Of a DNA stretch of 64,000 bases, positions 28,073 through 38,478 are shown piece by piece. Source of the DNA: Photobacterium obscurum (GTDB lineage: Bacteria > Pseudomonadota > Gammaproteobacteria > Enterobacterales > Vibrionaceae); NCBI RefSeq assembly GCF_026191635.1, contig NZ_JAKRRW010000002.1, forward strand, positions 1 through 64,000, in the 5' to 3' direction. The notes below the pieces were generated by a model. The model had not been told where the DNA came from and made no database searches. It saw nothing but the letters and a program-made list of their open reading frames with translations. The position numbers and the translations under genes were made by a program. Every line of letters begins with the position of its first letter. The stretch's first letter is position 1.

Positions 28073-28159
28073 GCCCTGGTGGTGGAATTGGTAGACACAA
28101 GGGATTTAAAATCCCTCGACGTTCGCGTTGTGCCGGTTCAAGTCCGGCCCGGGGCACCA
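28073..28159 (+). tRNA. tRNA-Leu (TAA), cluster 2 copy 1
   Basis: 87 nt, identical to the cluster 1 tRNA-Leu; anticodon TAA, long variable arm, encoded CCA. Confidence 0.97.
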
Positions 28160-28188
28160 TCTCAACTTGGCTTTGAGAATAAAAATTT

Positions 28189-28262
28189 GGCACGTTGGCA
28201 GAGTGGCTATGCAGCGGATTGCAAATCCGTGGACCTCGGTTCGACTCCGGGACGCGCCTCCA
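28189..28262 (+). tRNA. tRNA-Cys (GCA) variant with acceptor-stem mismatch
   Basis: Same as the other tRNA-Cys genes except base 4, A instead of G (GGCACGT). This creates an A4-C69 mismatch in the acceptor stem. The anticodon arm, T arm and CCA are intact. It may be a decaying copy or still partly functional. Confidence 0.88.
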
Positions 28263-28348
28263 TACAAATTGCGATATGGCTTAGATAGCGGTATCGAAGA
28301 TGGTGTCTGACTAAATCAGTTAATAGCATCGCAATCAAAAATTTGCGT

Positions 28349-28435
28349 GCCCTGGTGGTGGAATTGGTAGACACAAGGGATTTAAAATCCCTCGACGTTC
28401 GCGTTGTGCCGGTTCAAGTCCGGCCCGGGGCACCA
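28349..28435 (+). tRNA. tRNA-Leu (TAA), cluster 2 copy 2
   Basis: 87 nt, identical to the other two tRNA-Leu genes of the window. Confidence 0.97.
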
Positions 28436-28464
28436 TCTCAACTTGGCTTTGAGAATAAAAATTT

Positions 28465-28538
28465 GGCGCGTTGGCAGAGTGGCTATGCAGCGGATTGCAA
28501 ATCCGTGGACCTCGGTTCGACTCCGGGACGCGCCTCCA
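28465..28538 (+). tRNA. tRNA-Cys (GCA), cluster 2 copy 3
   Basis: 74 nt with the standard acceptor stem GGCGCGT/ACGCGCC and encoded CCA. Last tRNA of the array. Confidence 0.97.
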
Positions 28539-28605
28539 TATTCAATATTGAGTTAATCAGTATCAGCGATGGTGTTGGATTCATTTAGTTATCACCATCT
28601 CAGTC

Positions 28606-28630
28606 AAACCAGCCTTGTGCTGGTTTTTTT
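28606..28630 (+). terminator. Terminator of tRNA cluster 2
   Basis: AAACCAGC / GCTGGTTT hairpin followed by T run; a duplicate of the cluster 1 terminator. Confidence 0.88.
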
Positions 28631-28815
28631 GTGTCTATTTCCCACTACCGCAGAGACTCCGTTTTATATTAGCTAGGCTCTACAAGAAAGCGTTCCACTT
28701 GTTTTAAATGCGGAATGGGCGGAGCGAATTGCTTCACCCTAGCAACTTGCTTGCCTGCGTCTTCTTTACTGATCATGCCCCCAGCTCCCAGGTTAATGCT
28801 CCTCGAAGGCTTTTC

Positions 28816-29694
28816 TTACTTCTTAATGAGCTTAAGCTGAACGGGAATGTAAGCCTCGACTTTTTCACCTTTAAGCACTTTAGCCGCCGTTTCAACGGCA
28901 AGTGAACCAATTAGTTCCGGCTGTTGGGCTACAGTCCCACTCATCAGACCGCGGTTTACAGCTGCGATACCGTCTTCAGTACCGTCGAAGCCGACGATTA
29001 GCACATCTTTACCGGAAGCCTGCACAGCGCGTATTGCACCCAGTGCCATTTCATCATTTTGGGCAAAAACAGCCTGGACTTCAGGGTTGGCAGCTAGCAT
29101 GTTTTCCATGACATTCAGACCTTTCGTTCGGTCGAAGTCAGCAGGTTGGCTGGACAATAGATTTAAGCTGTTCGTTTCTACTGCCTGCATAAAGCCTTTT
29201 CCGCGCTCATGAGCGGCAGATGTACCTGCAATTCCCTCTAGCTGAATGACTTTTGCTTTGGCGCCGACTTTCTCAGCAATATAGTTACCGGCCATTTTAC
29301 CGCCAGCGACGTTATCAGAAGCGATATGGCTCACCACTTCGCCGCGGCTTGCTCCGCGGTCAAGGGTCAACACCGGAACTCCTGCGCGGTTTGCCATGCG
29401 GATGGCATTAGATACCGCATCAGAATCTGTCGGGTTGATAAGAATGACTTTAACACCACGCACGGTGAGATCTTCAACGTTTGAAAGTTCCTTGCTCGGG
29501 TCATTTTGTGAATCAAGCACAATCAGGTTGTAGCCCAGCTCTTGTGCTTTTTTCTCAGCACCTTCTTTCATGGTGACAAAGAACGGATTGTTCAGGGTTG
29601 AAACCACCATCGCCATTGTGTCCTGTGCTGCAGCGATTGCGCTGAAGCAAGTTGAAAGGACAGCGGCAGCGAGAAGCATTACGAACTTGTTCAT
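28816..29694 (-). CDS. rbsB: Ribose ABC transporter, periplasmic binding protein
   Basis: 292 residues with a Sec signal peptide ([13 protein letters not shown]..., cleavage after AIAAA about residue 23). The mature part has the periplasmic sugar-binding LacI-like fold: [35 protein letters not shown] and [11 protein letters not shown]. It captures ribose in the periplasm for RbsAC. It is last in the rbsD-A-C-B order, separated from rbsC by an 84-base gap with a large palindrome. No rbsK or rbsR follows; the next genes downstream belong to tRNA cluster 2 on the other strand. No clear terminator was seen after it. Confidence 0.95.
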   Translation of the reverse strand: MNKFVMLLAAAVLSTCFSAIAAAQDTMAMVVSTLNNPFFVTMKEGAEKKAQELGYNLIVLDSQNDPSKELSNVEDLTVRGVKVILINPTDSDAVSNAIRMANRAGVPVLTLDRGASRGEVVSHIASDNVAGGKMAGNYIAEKVGAKAKVIQLEGIAGTSAAHERGKGFMQAVETNSLNLLSSQPADFDRTKGLNVMENMLAANPEVQAVFAQNDEMALGAIRAVQASGKDVLIVGFDGTEDGIAAVNRGLMSGTVAQQPELIGSLAVETAAKVLKGEKVEAYIPVQLKLIKK

Positions 29695-29721
29695 TGTTGT
29701 ATTCCTTTATGTAGGGGGTGA

Positions 29722-29779
29722 ATATACCCAAACTACCTCAAGATGCTGAATCCTGTATTTTGAGGTAGCTTGGGTATAT
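29722..29779. repeat. 58-bp palindrome between rbsC and rbsB
   Basis: Two 20-nt arms (29722-29741 and 29760-29779) are inverted copies with one mismatch, starting ATATACCCAA. The right arm reaches the rbsC stop codon. In the mRNA it would form a very stable stem between rbsC and rbsB. It resembles dispersed intergenic palindromes of Vibrionaceae. Confidence 0.8.
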
Positions 29780-30750
29780 TACTTGTTCTTGGTATCAACC
29801 AGTACCGCAAGCAGAATGACGACTGCTTTGGCGATCATCTGGAAGTAGGATGAGACATCTAACAGGTTTAGTGCGTTGTTGAGGAAGCCGATGATTAGTG
29901 CACCAACCAGGGTACCCATGATCCGCCCTCTACCGCCGGCAAGGCTGGTACCACCAAGAACCACAGCGGCTATCGCATCCAGCTCGTACCCCATACCTGC
30001 AGTAGGTTGAGCCGAGGACAACCGGGAAGTCACAATTATGCCGGCAAGGGCTGCCAGCAGGCCGCAAATTGCATAGACGCCAATCTTGACAGTATTCACA
30101 TTGATGCCAGACAAGCGGGTTGCCGCCTCGTTGCCGCCAAGGGCGTAAACGTAACGGCCGAAACGGGTGTGGTTAAGCAGGTACCAGGCAGAGGCAAAGA
30201 CGATAACCATCAGCCAGATTGGCACAGGTACACCCAATAGATAACCCGTACCGAACCATGCAAAGCTGTCGGCGACCTCGGTAAAGCCGGTAGAAATAGG
30301 ACGACCATCGGTGTAAACCATAGTTACACCACGCAGCAATGTCATGGTGACGAGAGTCGCAATAAAGGCCTGTACTTTCCCTTTGGCAATGATGATACCG
30401 CTGATAGCCCCCAGAGCTGTACCTGCAAGCAGCGCGCCGGGCACGGCGACAACGACAGGTATTTCCATAGCGATCATGGAGGCTGCAAGTGCACCGCATA
30501 GAGCGAGGACCGAACCTACGCTGAGATCAATCCCTGCAGTCAGAATAACTAAGGTCATGCCGACCGCGATAATGGCGTTAACGGAAGTTTGGCGCATGAT
30601 GTTAAGGATGTTGTCGACGGTAAAAAAGTTCGGGTTCAGGAATGACACAACAATAATCAGCAGCGCCAGGGCGATTAACGATTTTTCTTCAATCAGCCAG
30701 GCCTTGCTGAAGACTTTAGGGCGGTGCGATTTTATAGTTTCATTGTTCAT
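29779..30750 (-). CDS. rbsC: Ribose ABC transporter permease
   Basis: 323 residues, eight to ten hydrophobic segments. It carries the BPD_transp_2 family signature ([12 protein letters not shown] near 70 and [12 protein letters not shown] near 265, the coupling loop region). It forms the inner-membrane channel with RbsA. The start overlaps the rbsA stop by 4 bases (ATGA). Confidence 0.95.
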   Translation of the reverse strand: MNNETIKSHRPKVFSKAWLIEEKSLIALALLIIVVSFLNPNFFTVDNILNIMRQTSVNAIIAVGMTLVILTAGIDLSVGSVLALCGALAASMIAMEIPVVVAVPGALLAGTALGAISGIIIAKGKVQAFIATLVTMTLLRGVTMVYTDGRPISTGFTEVADSFAWFGTGYLLGVPVPIWLMVIVFASAWYLLNHTRFGRYVYALGGNEAATRLSGINVNTVKIGVYAICGLLAALAGIIVTSRLSSAQPTAGMGYELDAIAAVVLGGTSLAGGRGRIMGTLVGALIIGFLNNALNLLDVSSYFQMIAKAVVILLAVLVDTKNK

Positions 30751-32261
30751 GGGGCGACCTCAGAAATTTTTTTGCCAACGGCGCAGGCCATGAGTTTCTC
30801 TTGAGCGGCATCTTGAGCCATAAATTCGCCGCTGATACGTCCTTCATGCATGACTAATATACGGTCGCTCATTCCCAGCACTTCCGGCATTTCCGATGAA
30901 ACAAGAATGATGCTCATACCATCTGCCTTAAACTGGTTAATCAGCTCGTAGATTTCTTTTTTTGCGCCGACATCGACCCCTCGGGTCGGCTCGTCTAGGA
31001 TCAGGACCTTAGGTTTAGTCATTAAGCCCTTGGCGATGGCGACCTTTTGCTGATTACCGCCGGAGAGGTTGCCGATAATTTGATCACGGGTCGGTGTTTT
31101 GATGTTAAACAGGCGGATAAAGTCCTCAACGGTGGTGATCTCGTCTCGGTGGTTGAGCTGCAAGCCATATTGGGTAAAGTGGCTAAGGGCGCACAAGGTC
31201 ATGTTCTCTTTCACTGATAAGCCCAACACTAGTCCGTCACCTTTACGGTCTTCTGATATGTAGGCAATGCCGTGGGCCAGGGCATCTTGCGGAGATACGG
31301 CATTAACCGTTTTGCCATTAAGGATCACGTCGCCGGATGTGCGCGGTAGGGCACCGTAAATCACTTTCATTAACTCGGTACGGCCAGCGCCCATCAGGCC
31401 GGAGATACCTAAGATCTCACCCCGGGTCAGGCTAAAGCTGATATCGTGAATACCAGAGCCGGTCAGTTTTTTTACTTCCAGGCAGGTGTCACCATGCTGG
31501 ATGTCTATTCGCGGATATTGTTCATCAAGGCGGCGGCCGACCATCATTTCGATCAGCGTGTCTTCATCGAGCTCTGCTACAGGGCGTTCGCCGATAAACT
31601 TGCCGTCGCGTAACACTGTCACGTCATCACAGATCTCAAAGATCTCTTTGAGGCGGTGGGAGATATAAATGATACCGCACCCCTCATCTCGCAGTTCGTT
31701 GATCACCCTAAATAGCGATTCGGTTTCATTGTCGGTCAGCGCATCTGTCGGTTCATCCATAATGATGACTTTGGATTTGAATGAAAGTGCTTTGGCAATT
31801 TCGACCATCTGCTGCTCGCCAATGCTTAGCTCACCGACCAGCATCCTCGAGTCGTGGCTGACGCTGAGTCGTATCAGTAGGGCATCGGCATCGTTGTACA
31901 TCTCCCACCATTTGATACCGCCAAAAATATTGGTTTTCTCGCGACCAAGGTAGATATTCTCAGCAATCGTCAGCTCGGGGACCAGATATAATTCCTGGTG
32001 GATAATACTGATCCCGGCTTCCTGTGAGTGTCGCGGACCGTCAAAGCTTACTGGTTGCCCCTCGTAGTGGATATAGCCAGCATCTTTATCATAGATCCCC
32101 GTTAATACCTTCATCAGAGTAGACTTGCCGGCACCGTTTTCTCCTACCAGTGCCATGACACGCCCCGGGTAAATTTTCAGGCAAGCGTTGTCCAGAGCCT
32201 TGACACCTGGGAAGGCTTTATCAATACCGCTAAGTTGCAATATAGGATGAGGATGACTCAT
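30747..32261 (-). CDS. rbsA: Ribose ABC transporter ATP-binding protein
   Basis: 504 residues from the ATG at 32261, which has a strong AGGAG site; the longer open frame reaching 32405 overlaps rbsD and is not used. Two ABC domains: Walker [10 protein letters not shown] near 38, signature LSIGEQQ near 140 and Walker B IIMDEP near 163. The second domain has a degenerate Walker A (GLMGAGRTE), which is usual for sugar-transport RbsA/MglA proteins, with signature LSGGNQQK and Walker B LILDEP. It energises ribose uptake with RbsC. It lies 40 bases after rbsD. Confidence 0.95.
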   Translation of the reverse strand: MSHPHPILQLSGIDKAFPGVKALDNACLKIYPGRVMALVGENGAGKSTLMKVLTGIYDKDAGYIHYEGQPVSFDGPRHSQEAGISIIHQELYLVPELTIAENIYLGREKTNIFGGIKWWEMYNDADALLIRLSVSHDSRMLVGELSIGEQQMVEIAKALSFKSKVIIMDEPTDALTDNETESLFRVINELRDEGCGIIYISHRLKEIFEICDDVTVLRDGKFIGERPVAELDEDTLIEMMVGRRLDEQYPRIDIQHGDTCLEVKKLTGSGIHDISFSLTRGEILGISGLMGAGRTELMKVIYGALPRTSGDVILNGKTVNAVSPQDALAHGIAYISEDRKGDGLVLGLSVKENMTLCALSHFTQYGLQLNHRDEITTVEDFIRLFNIKTPTRDQIIGNLSGGNQQKVAIAKGLMTKPKVLILDEPTRGVDVGAKKEIYELINQFKADGMSIILVSSEMPEVLGMSDRILVMHEGRISGEFMAQDAAQEKLMACAVGKKISEVAP

Positions 32262-32301
32262 ATCAGCTCCTGTCAGCGTATTATTGGTTAAACGTGCTGG
32301 G

Positions 32302-32721
32302 TCAAAAAACAACGCCAGCCTGGAAAATGACATTCGCGTAAGGGGTGCACTCACCGGTACGGACGACGGCCTTACTGTTTTGAGTGCGAGCTTTAAACGC
32401 TTCATGGCTGATATGATTAATAGAAATTTTGTGGCCTGTTTTCACTTCTTCTTCGCGAATAACATCAATTAATGACAGGTGTAAATCAGGGCTTAGCTGC
32501 TTGAACTCTTCTGCAAGAACAATCCCTTCGATTTTCATTTCTGCCAATAGGGCTTTTACTGTGTCGAGGAAAGTCGGAATCCCGGGGACAAGAGCCAGAT
32601 CAAGACGTTGGTTAGGATCGGAAATGGGCAAACCGGCATCGCAAACGGTGATTTCATCGGTGTGTCCCATGGTAGCAACAAGGTAAGACAGCTCTGGGTT
32701 GATAAGCGTACTTTTCTTCAT
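32302..32721 (-). CDS. rbsD: D-ribose pyranase
   Basis: 139 residues from the ATG at 32721 ([12 protein letters not shown]), the standard RbsD length; an ATG six codons upstream lacks a ribosome binding site. It has the conserved H in ATMGHTDEI, the DAGLPI motif and the C-terminal GECTPYANV. It interconverts pyranose and furanose forms of ribose, giving the form a kinase can use. First gene of rbsDACB. In Vibrionaceae rbsK and rbsR usually follow rbsB; they are missing here and must be elsewhere if the pathway is complete. Confidence 0.94.
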   Translation of the reverse strand: MKKSTLINPELSYLVATMGHTDEITVCDAGLPISDPNQRLDLALVPGIPTFLDTVKALLAEMKIEGIVLAEEFKQLSPDLHLSLIDVIREEEVKTGHKISINHISHEAFKARTQNSKAVVRTGECTPYANVIFQAGVVF

Positions 32722-33734
<1,013 letters not shown>

Positions 33735-33775
33735 CGATACTAGTAACTGAGAAACTGAATGGTGGAGAAACTAAA

Positions 33776-34087
33776 ATGAAAAAATTACATTTTGTTCTAG
33801 CTACTGCGGTACTTACTTTCTCGGCGACATCTTCTGCAGATATAAGAGTAACTGACACGCAAAATGGGGCCTGGGTAAAAGTAACTGATAATGGCCAGCC
33901 AGCAGTTAATGCAACGGTTTCCTTAGAGAATTATCCTCAGGTTGGGCAAACATTCCAAACAGGAGAGAATGGTCGGGTATTTATCCCTATTTCTGTCAAT
34001 AATTCCCGTTCGATTAAGTTTAAAGCCGTAACACAAGAAGGGATAGTCTATAGCCGTTTCGCATTTCACAGTGATAGTAAACGGTAA
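33776..34087 (+). CDS. Small secreted beta-sandwich-like protein, hypothetical
   Basis: 103 residues with a clear Sec signal peptide (MKKLHFVLATAVLTFSATSSA, cleavage near 21). The mature 80 residues resemble a short Ig-like or carboxypeptidase-regulatory-type domain (VKVTDNGQPAVNATVSLENY, TGENGRVFIPI), as in proteins presenting an add-on beta-sandwich. No Cys. A GGAG ribosome binding site is well placed. It lies 41 bases after azoR on the same strand, so it may share its transcript, but no functional link is evident. Confidence 0.6.
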   Translation: MKKLHFVLATAVLTFSATSSADIRVTDTQNGAWVKVTDNGQPAVNATVSLENYPQVGQTFQTGENGRVFIPISVNNSRSIKFKAVTQEGIVYSRFAFHSDSKR

Positions 34088-34204
34088 CAATATTTAGGCT
34101 GAGTTTAGCCTGTTGGTTATCTTTCTCATGTATATTTAAAGCGATAGCAATGATTGAGGTTTACTGGTCATTGTATTGGTGAGAGATAATCTTTGATTGG
34201 GACT

Positions 34205-34237
34205 ATTTGGGCACTACGCAATTTGTAGTGCCCAAAT
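34205..34237. terminator. Perfect 13-bp hairpin, possible terminator
   Basis: ATTTGGGCACTAC and its exact inverse with a 7-nt loop, eight bases beyond the stop of the minus-strand lipoprotein gene and between convergent genes. No T run follows, so it may act by stabilising 3' ends. Confidence 0.5.
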
Positions 34238-34245
34238 AAATGAAG

Positions 34246-35427
34246 CTATGGACGTGTCGGTGAGATGGTTAATGGCTCTAATGTTGCAACTGCATTACCA
34301 CCTGCAGCCGGGTGGTCAACATAAGAAGTATCTTGTAATAGTGTGTAGTACACATCGACAAAATCATCATCGTTAACTAGTACCCCATCAGGGATTGCCG
34401 CAATGATCTTTCCTGTGATTTGTGGAATTATCGCGTAAGCTTGAACTTCAGGATCCGGGATCATTTTCAATACTTCTTCTGCGACTTGCACTAAAAGTTT
34501 GGCCAACTCTTTGTAGTCAGTGCCGTCATCTTGTTCCATCAAGATCATATCAGCAGCCCCCCAGCGATAACGGGACCAATGAATAACAATCTGGTTAGGG
34601 TAGTAATCCTTATTGTCATAATCTAGGTAGGGCATTTCTACTAAGTCGAGGGTTGGCTCGTCTCGGCTCGGATTAACGCCGGTTACGATTGCATACACTT
34701 CGGCTTTACCTGAAATCCACGGTTCTTCATCATCAGATAAACGAATCTTCTTAATTGCCGTGGTTGAGATAGGTGCTGCTGAAGCGCTGCGAATATTGGT
34801 TTTGAATTGAGCTTGCTGTGCATTTTCATCATAGTTATGCAAGGCAGCAGGTTGCCCCAATTTTGTCATTTCGGCCTGCATTGCTTGCAGTCCAGCTTTG
34901 AGCTCCTTAGCGCTATTGTTGTCAACAACAAACACTGGTACTTCAGGCATTTGATATACATCTAGCTGGTGAAGCTGACCATAGACATCATAGGCTTCAA
35001 TGTACTGCCATGACTCGTCATCGCCTGTAGGTTCAAAAGCAAACAAAGGACTTTCGCCTTCCTTCCATTCCTGCACCATAGATGTGTCAGCAAGCCTTAG
35101 TTCAAGCAACTCATCGGTGTAATTCGAGACCCCTTTTATTGTTCGAATATTGGTGTCGGCTTTTTGCATTTGCTGTGTGAATGACGATTGTGGTTCTTCT
35201 GCCAACAAAGTTGATAGGGAAATACTTAATTTCTGCTCGGATATTTGTGATTTGAGGGTTTGCTCAATATCAGTGTAATTTACACTTAGTTGTTTGGCTA
35301 ATCCTTGTTTTTGCTGCGTAATGGTATCGGCGTTTTTAGTTGGTGATTGATGCGCAGTTGTATCATCAGACTGGCATCCGGCAAGCGCTAAAGTTAATAA
35401 TAAGCATGTTGGTGTTATTTTATTCAT
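34246..35427 (-). CDS. Lipoprotein, probable DUF3103 family
   Basis: 393 residues. The N terminus is a lipoprotein signal with lipobox LAGC (Cys at about 18), followed by a polar linker (SDDTTAHQSPTKN). The rest is soluble and acidic, with one long helical region early (residues 30-100) and a C-terminal part rich in Tyr, Trp and Asp (YPNQIVIHWSRYRWGA). It resembles the uncharacterised DUF3103 proteins of Vibrionaceae, recalled from memory and moderately sure. No catalytic motif is seen. The gene is monocistronic. Confidence 0.6.
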   Translation of the reverse strand: MNKITPTCLLLTLALAGCQSDDTTAHQSPTKNADTITQQKQGLAKQLSVNYTDIEQTLKSQISEQKLSISLSTLLAEEPQSSFTQQMQKADTNIRTIKGVSNYTDELLELRLADTSMVQEWKEGESPLFAFEPTGDDESWQYIEAYDVYGQLHQLDVYQMPEVPVFVVDNNSAKELKAGLQAMQAEMTKLGQPAALHNYDENAQQAQFKTNIRSASAAPISTTAIKKIRLSDDEEPWISGKAEVYAIVTGVNPSRDEPTLDLVEMPYLDYDNKDYYPNQIVIHWSRYRWGAADMILMEQDDGTDYKELAKLLVQVAEEVLKMIPDPEVQAYAIIPQITGKIIAAIPDGVLVNDDDFVDVYYTLLQDTSYVDHPAAGGNAVATLEPLTISPTRP

Positions 35428-36020
35428 TGTATGCCTCTAAAGTATCCTAATGGTGTTAGAGTTATAGCTCTAACATCATTAGGCTACCACGATATAAGCC
35501 ATAATTAATATGAATAATTTTACGGAAATTAATATGTGAAGGGTATTAAATGAATACTATTCATTAAAAATGGGAGGAATATCATAAACGTCTTTTGATG
35601 AGAGTGAACCTATCAATTGTGAGCAGAAGATAATGAGTCGCTCGGTAATAAATATATCTGTAAATATATATTCATATTAATGGGTAGTTACACGATACGA
35701 GGCTGCATGACTCGACTTATCACGTTTACATTGAACACTCTTAGTACAAGTAGTTCAGCATCAAAAAATATGGTGGTTAGATTGAGCATATCGAAATTAA
35801 TAAGATGAGAGTGTCTATTAACAGTTTTTGTCTGAAATTAAGAAAATTATAATAAAATAATATTTTATGCTCGATTGGTTGAGGTTCACGGGGAATGAAT
35901 GTTACATCACTATTATATTGGGTTTTGAGCGTTATTTAGAAGGGAGGCAAGAGCCTCCCTATAGAAGAGACTCATATCTTGATATTGGAATACTAAGCAA
36001 TTAAGTCTGACTTATCTGCT
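35428..36020. other. 593-base AT-rich intergenic region
   Basis: No open frame with a ribosome binding site was seen on either strand. It is strikingly AT-rich compared with both flanks. The only structured element is the hairpin at 35941-35960. Confidence 0.6.
35941..35960 (-). terminator. Possible terminator of the lysine-riboswitch operon
   Basis: AGGGAGGC / GCCTCCCT stem with a 4-nt loop, 61 bases after the last gene of the operon. The U tract on the minus strand is weak (TCTAAAT). Confidence 0.45.
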
Positions 36021-37127
36021 CTAGAGCATAAATGTATTGGTTAGTACCTTATACAGCTCTGTTCCTTGTTGTACGCTTGCCGAGGCAAAGTGCAGGACAG
36101 GAATACTATCACAGGGCAAGCGAAGTTCACGACTCAGGCAAGACTCACTGCCGAGGGTATTAAAGTGCCAAAGTGTTGCCAGTGGCTCGCCAGCTGAAAG
36201 TGGCTGATTCAGTTGAGCAAGATATTCGACCTGCCCGCCAGCAGGGCTATGGTAGGCTTTATAGTCACTCAGAGCGCAGGCGTAGAGTGCGACAGGGTCA
36301 CAAATGAATGGCTTGTCTAGCCACATACCTTGGTGCTGCAGGTAATTACAAATCCCCAGGGCATCTCGCTCGGCTGCGTTAACGTCCAGCAGCTCTTGCG
36401 AACCTAACTCTATGGTAAAGGCATCCACCATCACCGGTAGTTTTCGGCCAAGCCTTGCAAATTGTTGGCTTAACTGCCACCAAGGGCTAAAGCTGGCTTC
36501 ATCCATTGCGCCGTCAAAGTCGCTTGGGATCAGGATATTTAGTGGAATATTAAAATGGCGGGCGCGCTCGCGCGCATATTCAGGCACATAAAGATGACGG
36601 GCTGAGATCGGTCCGGTATGAAGGTCAAGAACGATGTCTGCCTCCATCGCCATTCTCTGCAGGTTGATGGCTAAATGTTGGCCACATGTCAGGCCCCACG
36701 GTGAGCTCTGACGCTCATTGAGTTGCTCTCTCAGCTTTTCGCGGAACGCATTGCGGATCAAGGCTTCATCGGAATTAAGGTACTCCTGGCTGAACGGCTC
36801 AAGCAGGGCGCTGTCAAAATGATACTGGCGATTCCAGTTGATGCCTGTGACCGGGTCGAAACGACCAAGGGTAAATTCCCCACTTTTTTGGTTGATGCCC
36901 AGAGGGTTTGCCTGCGGCACCATCAACACATCCCCTTGCGGTGGATGCTGACGGAAAAACTCCAGCAGCTGGTAAATTACGGCATTTCCCTGTACCTCTG
37001 CGCCATGAATATTGGCCTGAATATAAACACGCGGGCCATTGCCCTGACCTTGAATATGGATCACCGGCACTTCCATCGGATCGCCGGTCGGCTGTTCGCC
37101 AACTTTGACTGTGGTTGTCTTTATCAT
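36021..37127 (-). CDS. Succinylglutamate desuccinylase/aspartoacylase family hydrolase
   Basis: 368 residues from the ATG at 37127 (MIKTTTVKVG); the open frame continues 18 codons further to 37181 and that start cannot be excluded, as neither has a clear ribosome binding site. M14-type zinc amidohydrolase: zinc ligands H and E in ANIHGAEVQG, and H in LDLHTG. A catalytic Glu lies in AFTIELG. A C-terminal biotinyl-like beta domain (SPAGGQVEYLAQLNQPLSAGEPL) is seen in the AstE-like subgroup. Relatives remove succinyl or acetyl groups from amino acids. Placed after a dapD-like succinyltransferase, it could desuccinylate the N-succinyl intermediate of the same route. Last gene of the operon. Confidence 0.75.
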   Translation of the reverse strand: MIKTTTVKVGEQPTGDPMEVPVIHIQGQGNGPRVYIQANIHGAEVQGNAVIYQLLEFFRQHPPQGDVLMVPQANPLGINQKSGEFTLGRFDPVTGINWNRQYHFDSALLEPFSQEYLNSDEALIRNAFREKLREQLNERQSSPWGLTCGQHLAINLQRMAMEADIVLDLHTGPISARHLYVPEYARERARHFNIPLNILIPSDFDGAMDEASFSPWWQLSQQFARLGRKLPVMVDAFTIELGSQELLDVNAAERDALGICNYLQHQGMWLDKPFICDPVALYACALSDYKAYHSPAGGQVEYLAQLNQPLSAGEPLATLWHFNTLGSESCLSRELRLPCDSIPVLHFASASVQQGTELYKVLTNTFML

Positions 37128-37230
37128 TTGCGCTATCGGATATGTTTGATCCGGCTCCTTTCCATGTGTTGGCAACAGCATAGCAGCTGGTGGGGCGCTG
37201 TGTATGCAGGTGCCGATAACTGTTGATAAT

Positions 37231-37253
37231 GAGTCAGCCGAATTGGCTGACTC
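37231..37253 (-). other. Intercistronic hairpin lysA-like/desuccinylase
   Basis: GAGTCAGCC / GGCTGACTC perfect 9-bp stem with a 5-nt loop in the gap between the two genes, without a U run. It may reduce expression of the last gene. Confidence 0.5.
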
Positions 37254-37269
37254 TAAACGCTATCTAGAT

Positions 37270-38478
37270 TCAAGCTAAATAATGACTGGCTGGTGAACTC
37301 GGTCGCAAAACTTCAATCCCTGATTTCGAGAAGGTTAATTCGGCAGGGAGGGTGTGGCACAGGAAGTAGGGCATACTTTCGGTAAAACCATATGCGCCCG
37401 CCTGAGAGAAAATCAGCCATTCACCCTGCTGCAGGTTGTCTGGCAGTGGCAAGCAGCCAAGGCAGTCTAGCCCGGTGCAGAGGGCGCCGTGGATCTGATA
37501 AGAGGTAAGCGGTGAATCACTTGATTGCAGCGCTTCTACAGGAAAAGCCTGTTCTGTTAGCGCAGGACGTAGCAGATGCTGGCTTCCACCTTCAATCACA
37601 GCAAAACGAACACCCTGATTGTCTTTGATATCGGCAATCTTGCTTGCGTAGTAGCCATATGGGCCAACCGCATAGCGGCCGAGTTCCATCCAGCATTCGC
37701 CAAGCTGGTACTGGCTTTTCAGCTGAGCCAGCCCCTGACAAACTCGCTGCCAGTCAAGCTCCTGCTGTTGTTCTGCATAGGGAATACCAAGCCCACCGCC
37801 TAAGTCGACAACAGGAGCTGATATTTGCCAGGCATCCAGCAAGCTAGCAAGTTTAGGCATAGCTGCCTGCCAGGTTTGCAGCAGGGTTTCGGCACAAAGA
37901 ATATTGCCCCACTGGAAGCAGTGTACACCCAGCAGCTCAAACTCATTAGGCAAAGTGAAGGCATCAGGCATCCACTGCTCAGGTGTCAGCCCGAATGGGG
38001 TCGGGCTGCTTCCCCCTAATACATTGATCTTTTCTTCGGGGTCTTTAGTCCATGGCAGTTGTACTCGTAGTAGCACTTGAGGACGAATTTGCCTGGCGCG
38101 GGCGATCCTGGCCAGATCATCAGCCTGCTGGTGGCTTTCCAGTACAAAAATACGCACGCCGAGCTCGACAAACTCAGCCAGGTGGTCGGGTGTTTTTACT
38201 GGGCCGGTATTTAAAATACGGGCGGGATCGACGCCTTGCGCCAATACCTGTTTTAGCTCGCCTACGCTCGCGACATCAAAGCCAAAGCCTCTGGCGTCAA
38301 GGGCCTGAATGATGGCCGATAACGGATTCGCTTTAACGGCGTACCATAGCTTGGCCGGAGCACTAGCAAGATCTGCCAAGTGCTGATCCAGACCGTCGAG
38401 ATCATAGGCATAAAACGAGTGCGATTGCTGCTTGCTGGCGAGTTGTAGCGTCTTACGTACTTGCTTAGTCATTCCCAT
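37270..38478 (-). CDS. Diaminopimelate decarboxylase-like PLP enzyme
   Basis: 402 residues of the fold III PLP decarboxylase family. PLP lysine K49 in WYAVKAN, glycine loop DLGGGLGIPY, phosphate-contacting ELGRYAVGPYG, and CTGLDCLG with the active-site Cys and Asp near the C terminus. It fits the LysA/TabA group and would decarboxylate meso-diaminopimelate or a close analogue. It shares a one-base stop/start overlap with the dapD-like gene (TAATG). The main lysA of Vibrionaceae lies next to dapF; no dapF is here, so this is an extra copy. Confidence 0.82.
   Translation of the reverse strand: MGMTKQVRKTLQLASKQQSHSFYAYDLDGLDQHLADLASAPAKLWYAVKANPLSAIIQALDARGFGFDVASVGELKQVLAQGVDPARILNTGPVKTPDHLAEFVELGVRIFVLESHQQADDLARIARARQIRPQVLLRVQLPWTKDPEEKINVLGGSSPTPFGLTPEQWMPDAFTLPNEFELLGVHCFQWGNILCAETLLQTWQAAMPKLASLLDAWQISAPVVDLGGGLGIPYAEQQQELDWQRVCQGLAQLKSQYQLGECWMELGRYAVGPYGYYASKIADIKDNQGVRFAVIEGGSQHLLRPALTEQAFPVEALQSSDSPLTSYQIHGALCTGLDCLGCLPLPDNLQQGEWLIFSQAGAYGFTESMPYFLCHTLPAELTFSKSGIEVLRPSSPASHYLA

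Larger units (their letters stand above)
28189..28630 (+). repeat. Direct repeat, copy B (tRNA Cys-Leu-Cys block)
   Basis: Near-identical to 13222-13660, including both spacers and the terminator. Differences are the tRNA-Cys base-4 change, a few bases in the spacer before tRNA-Leu, and several in the 3' trailer. Same orientation, about 15 kb apart. Confidence 0.9.
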
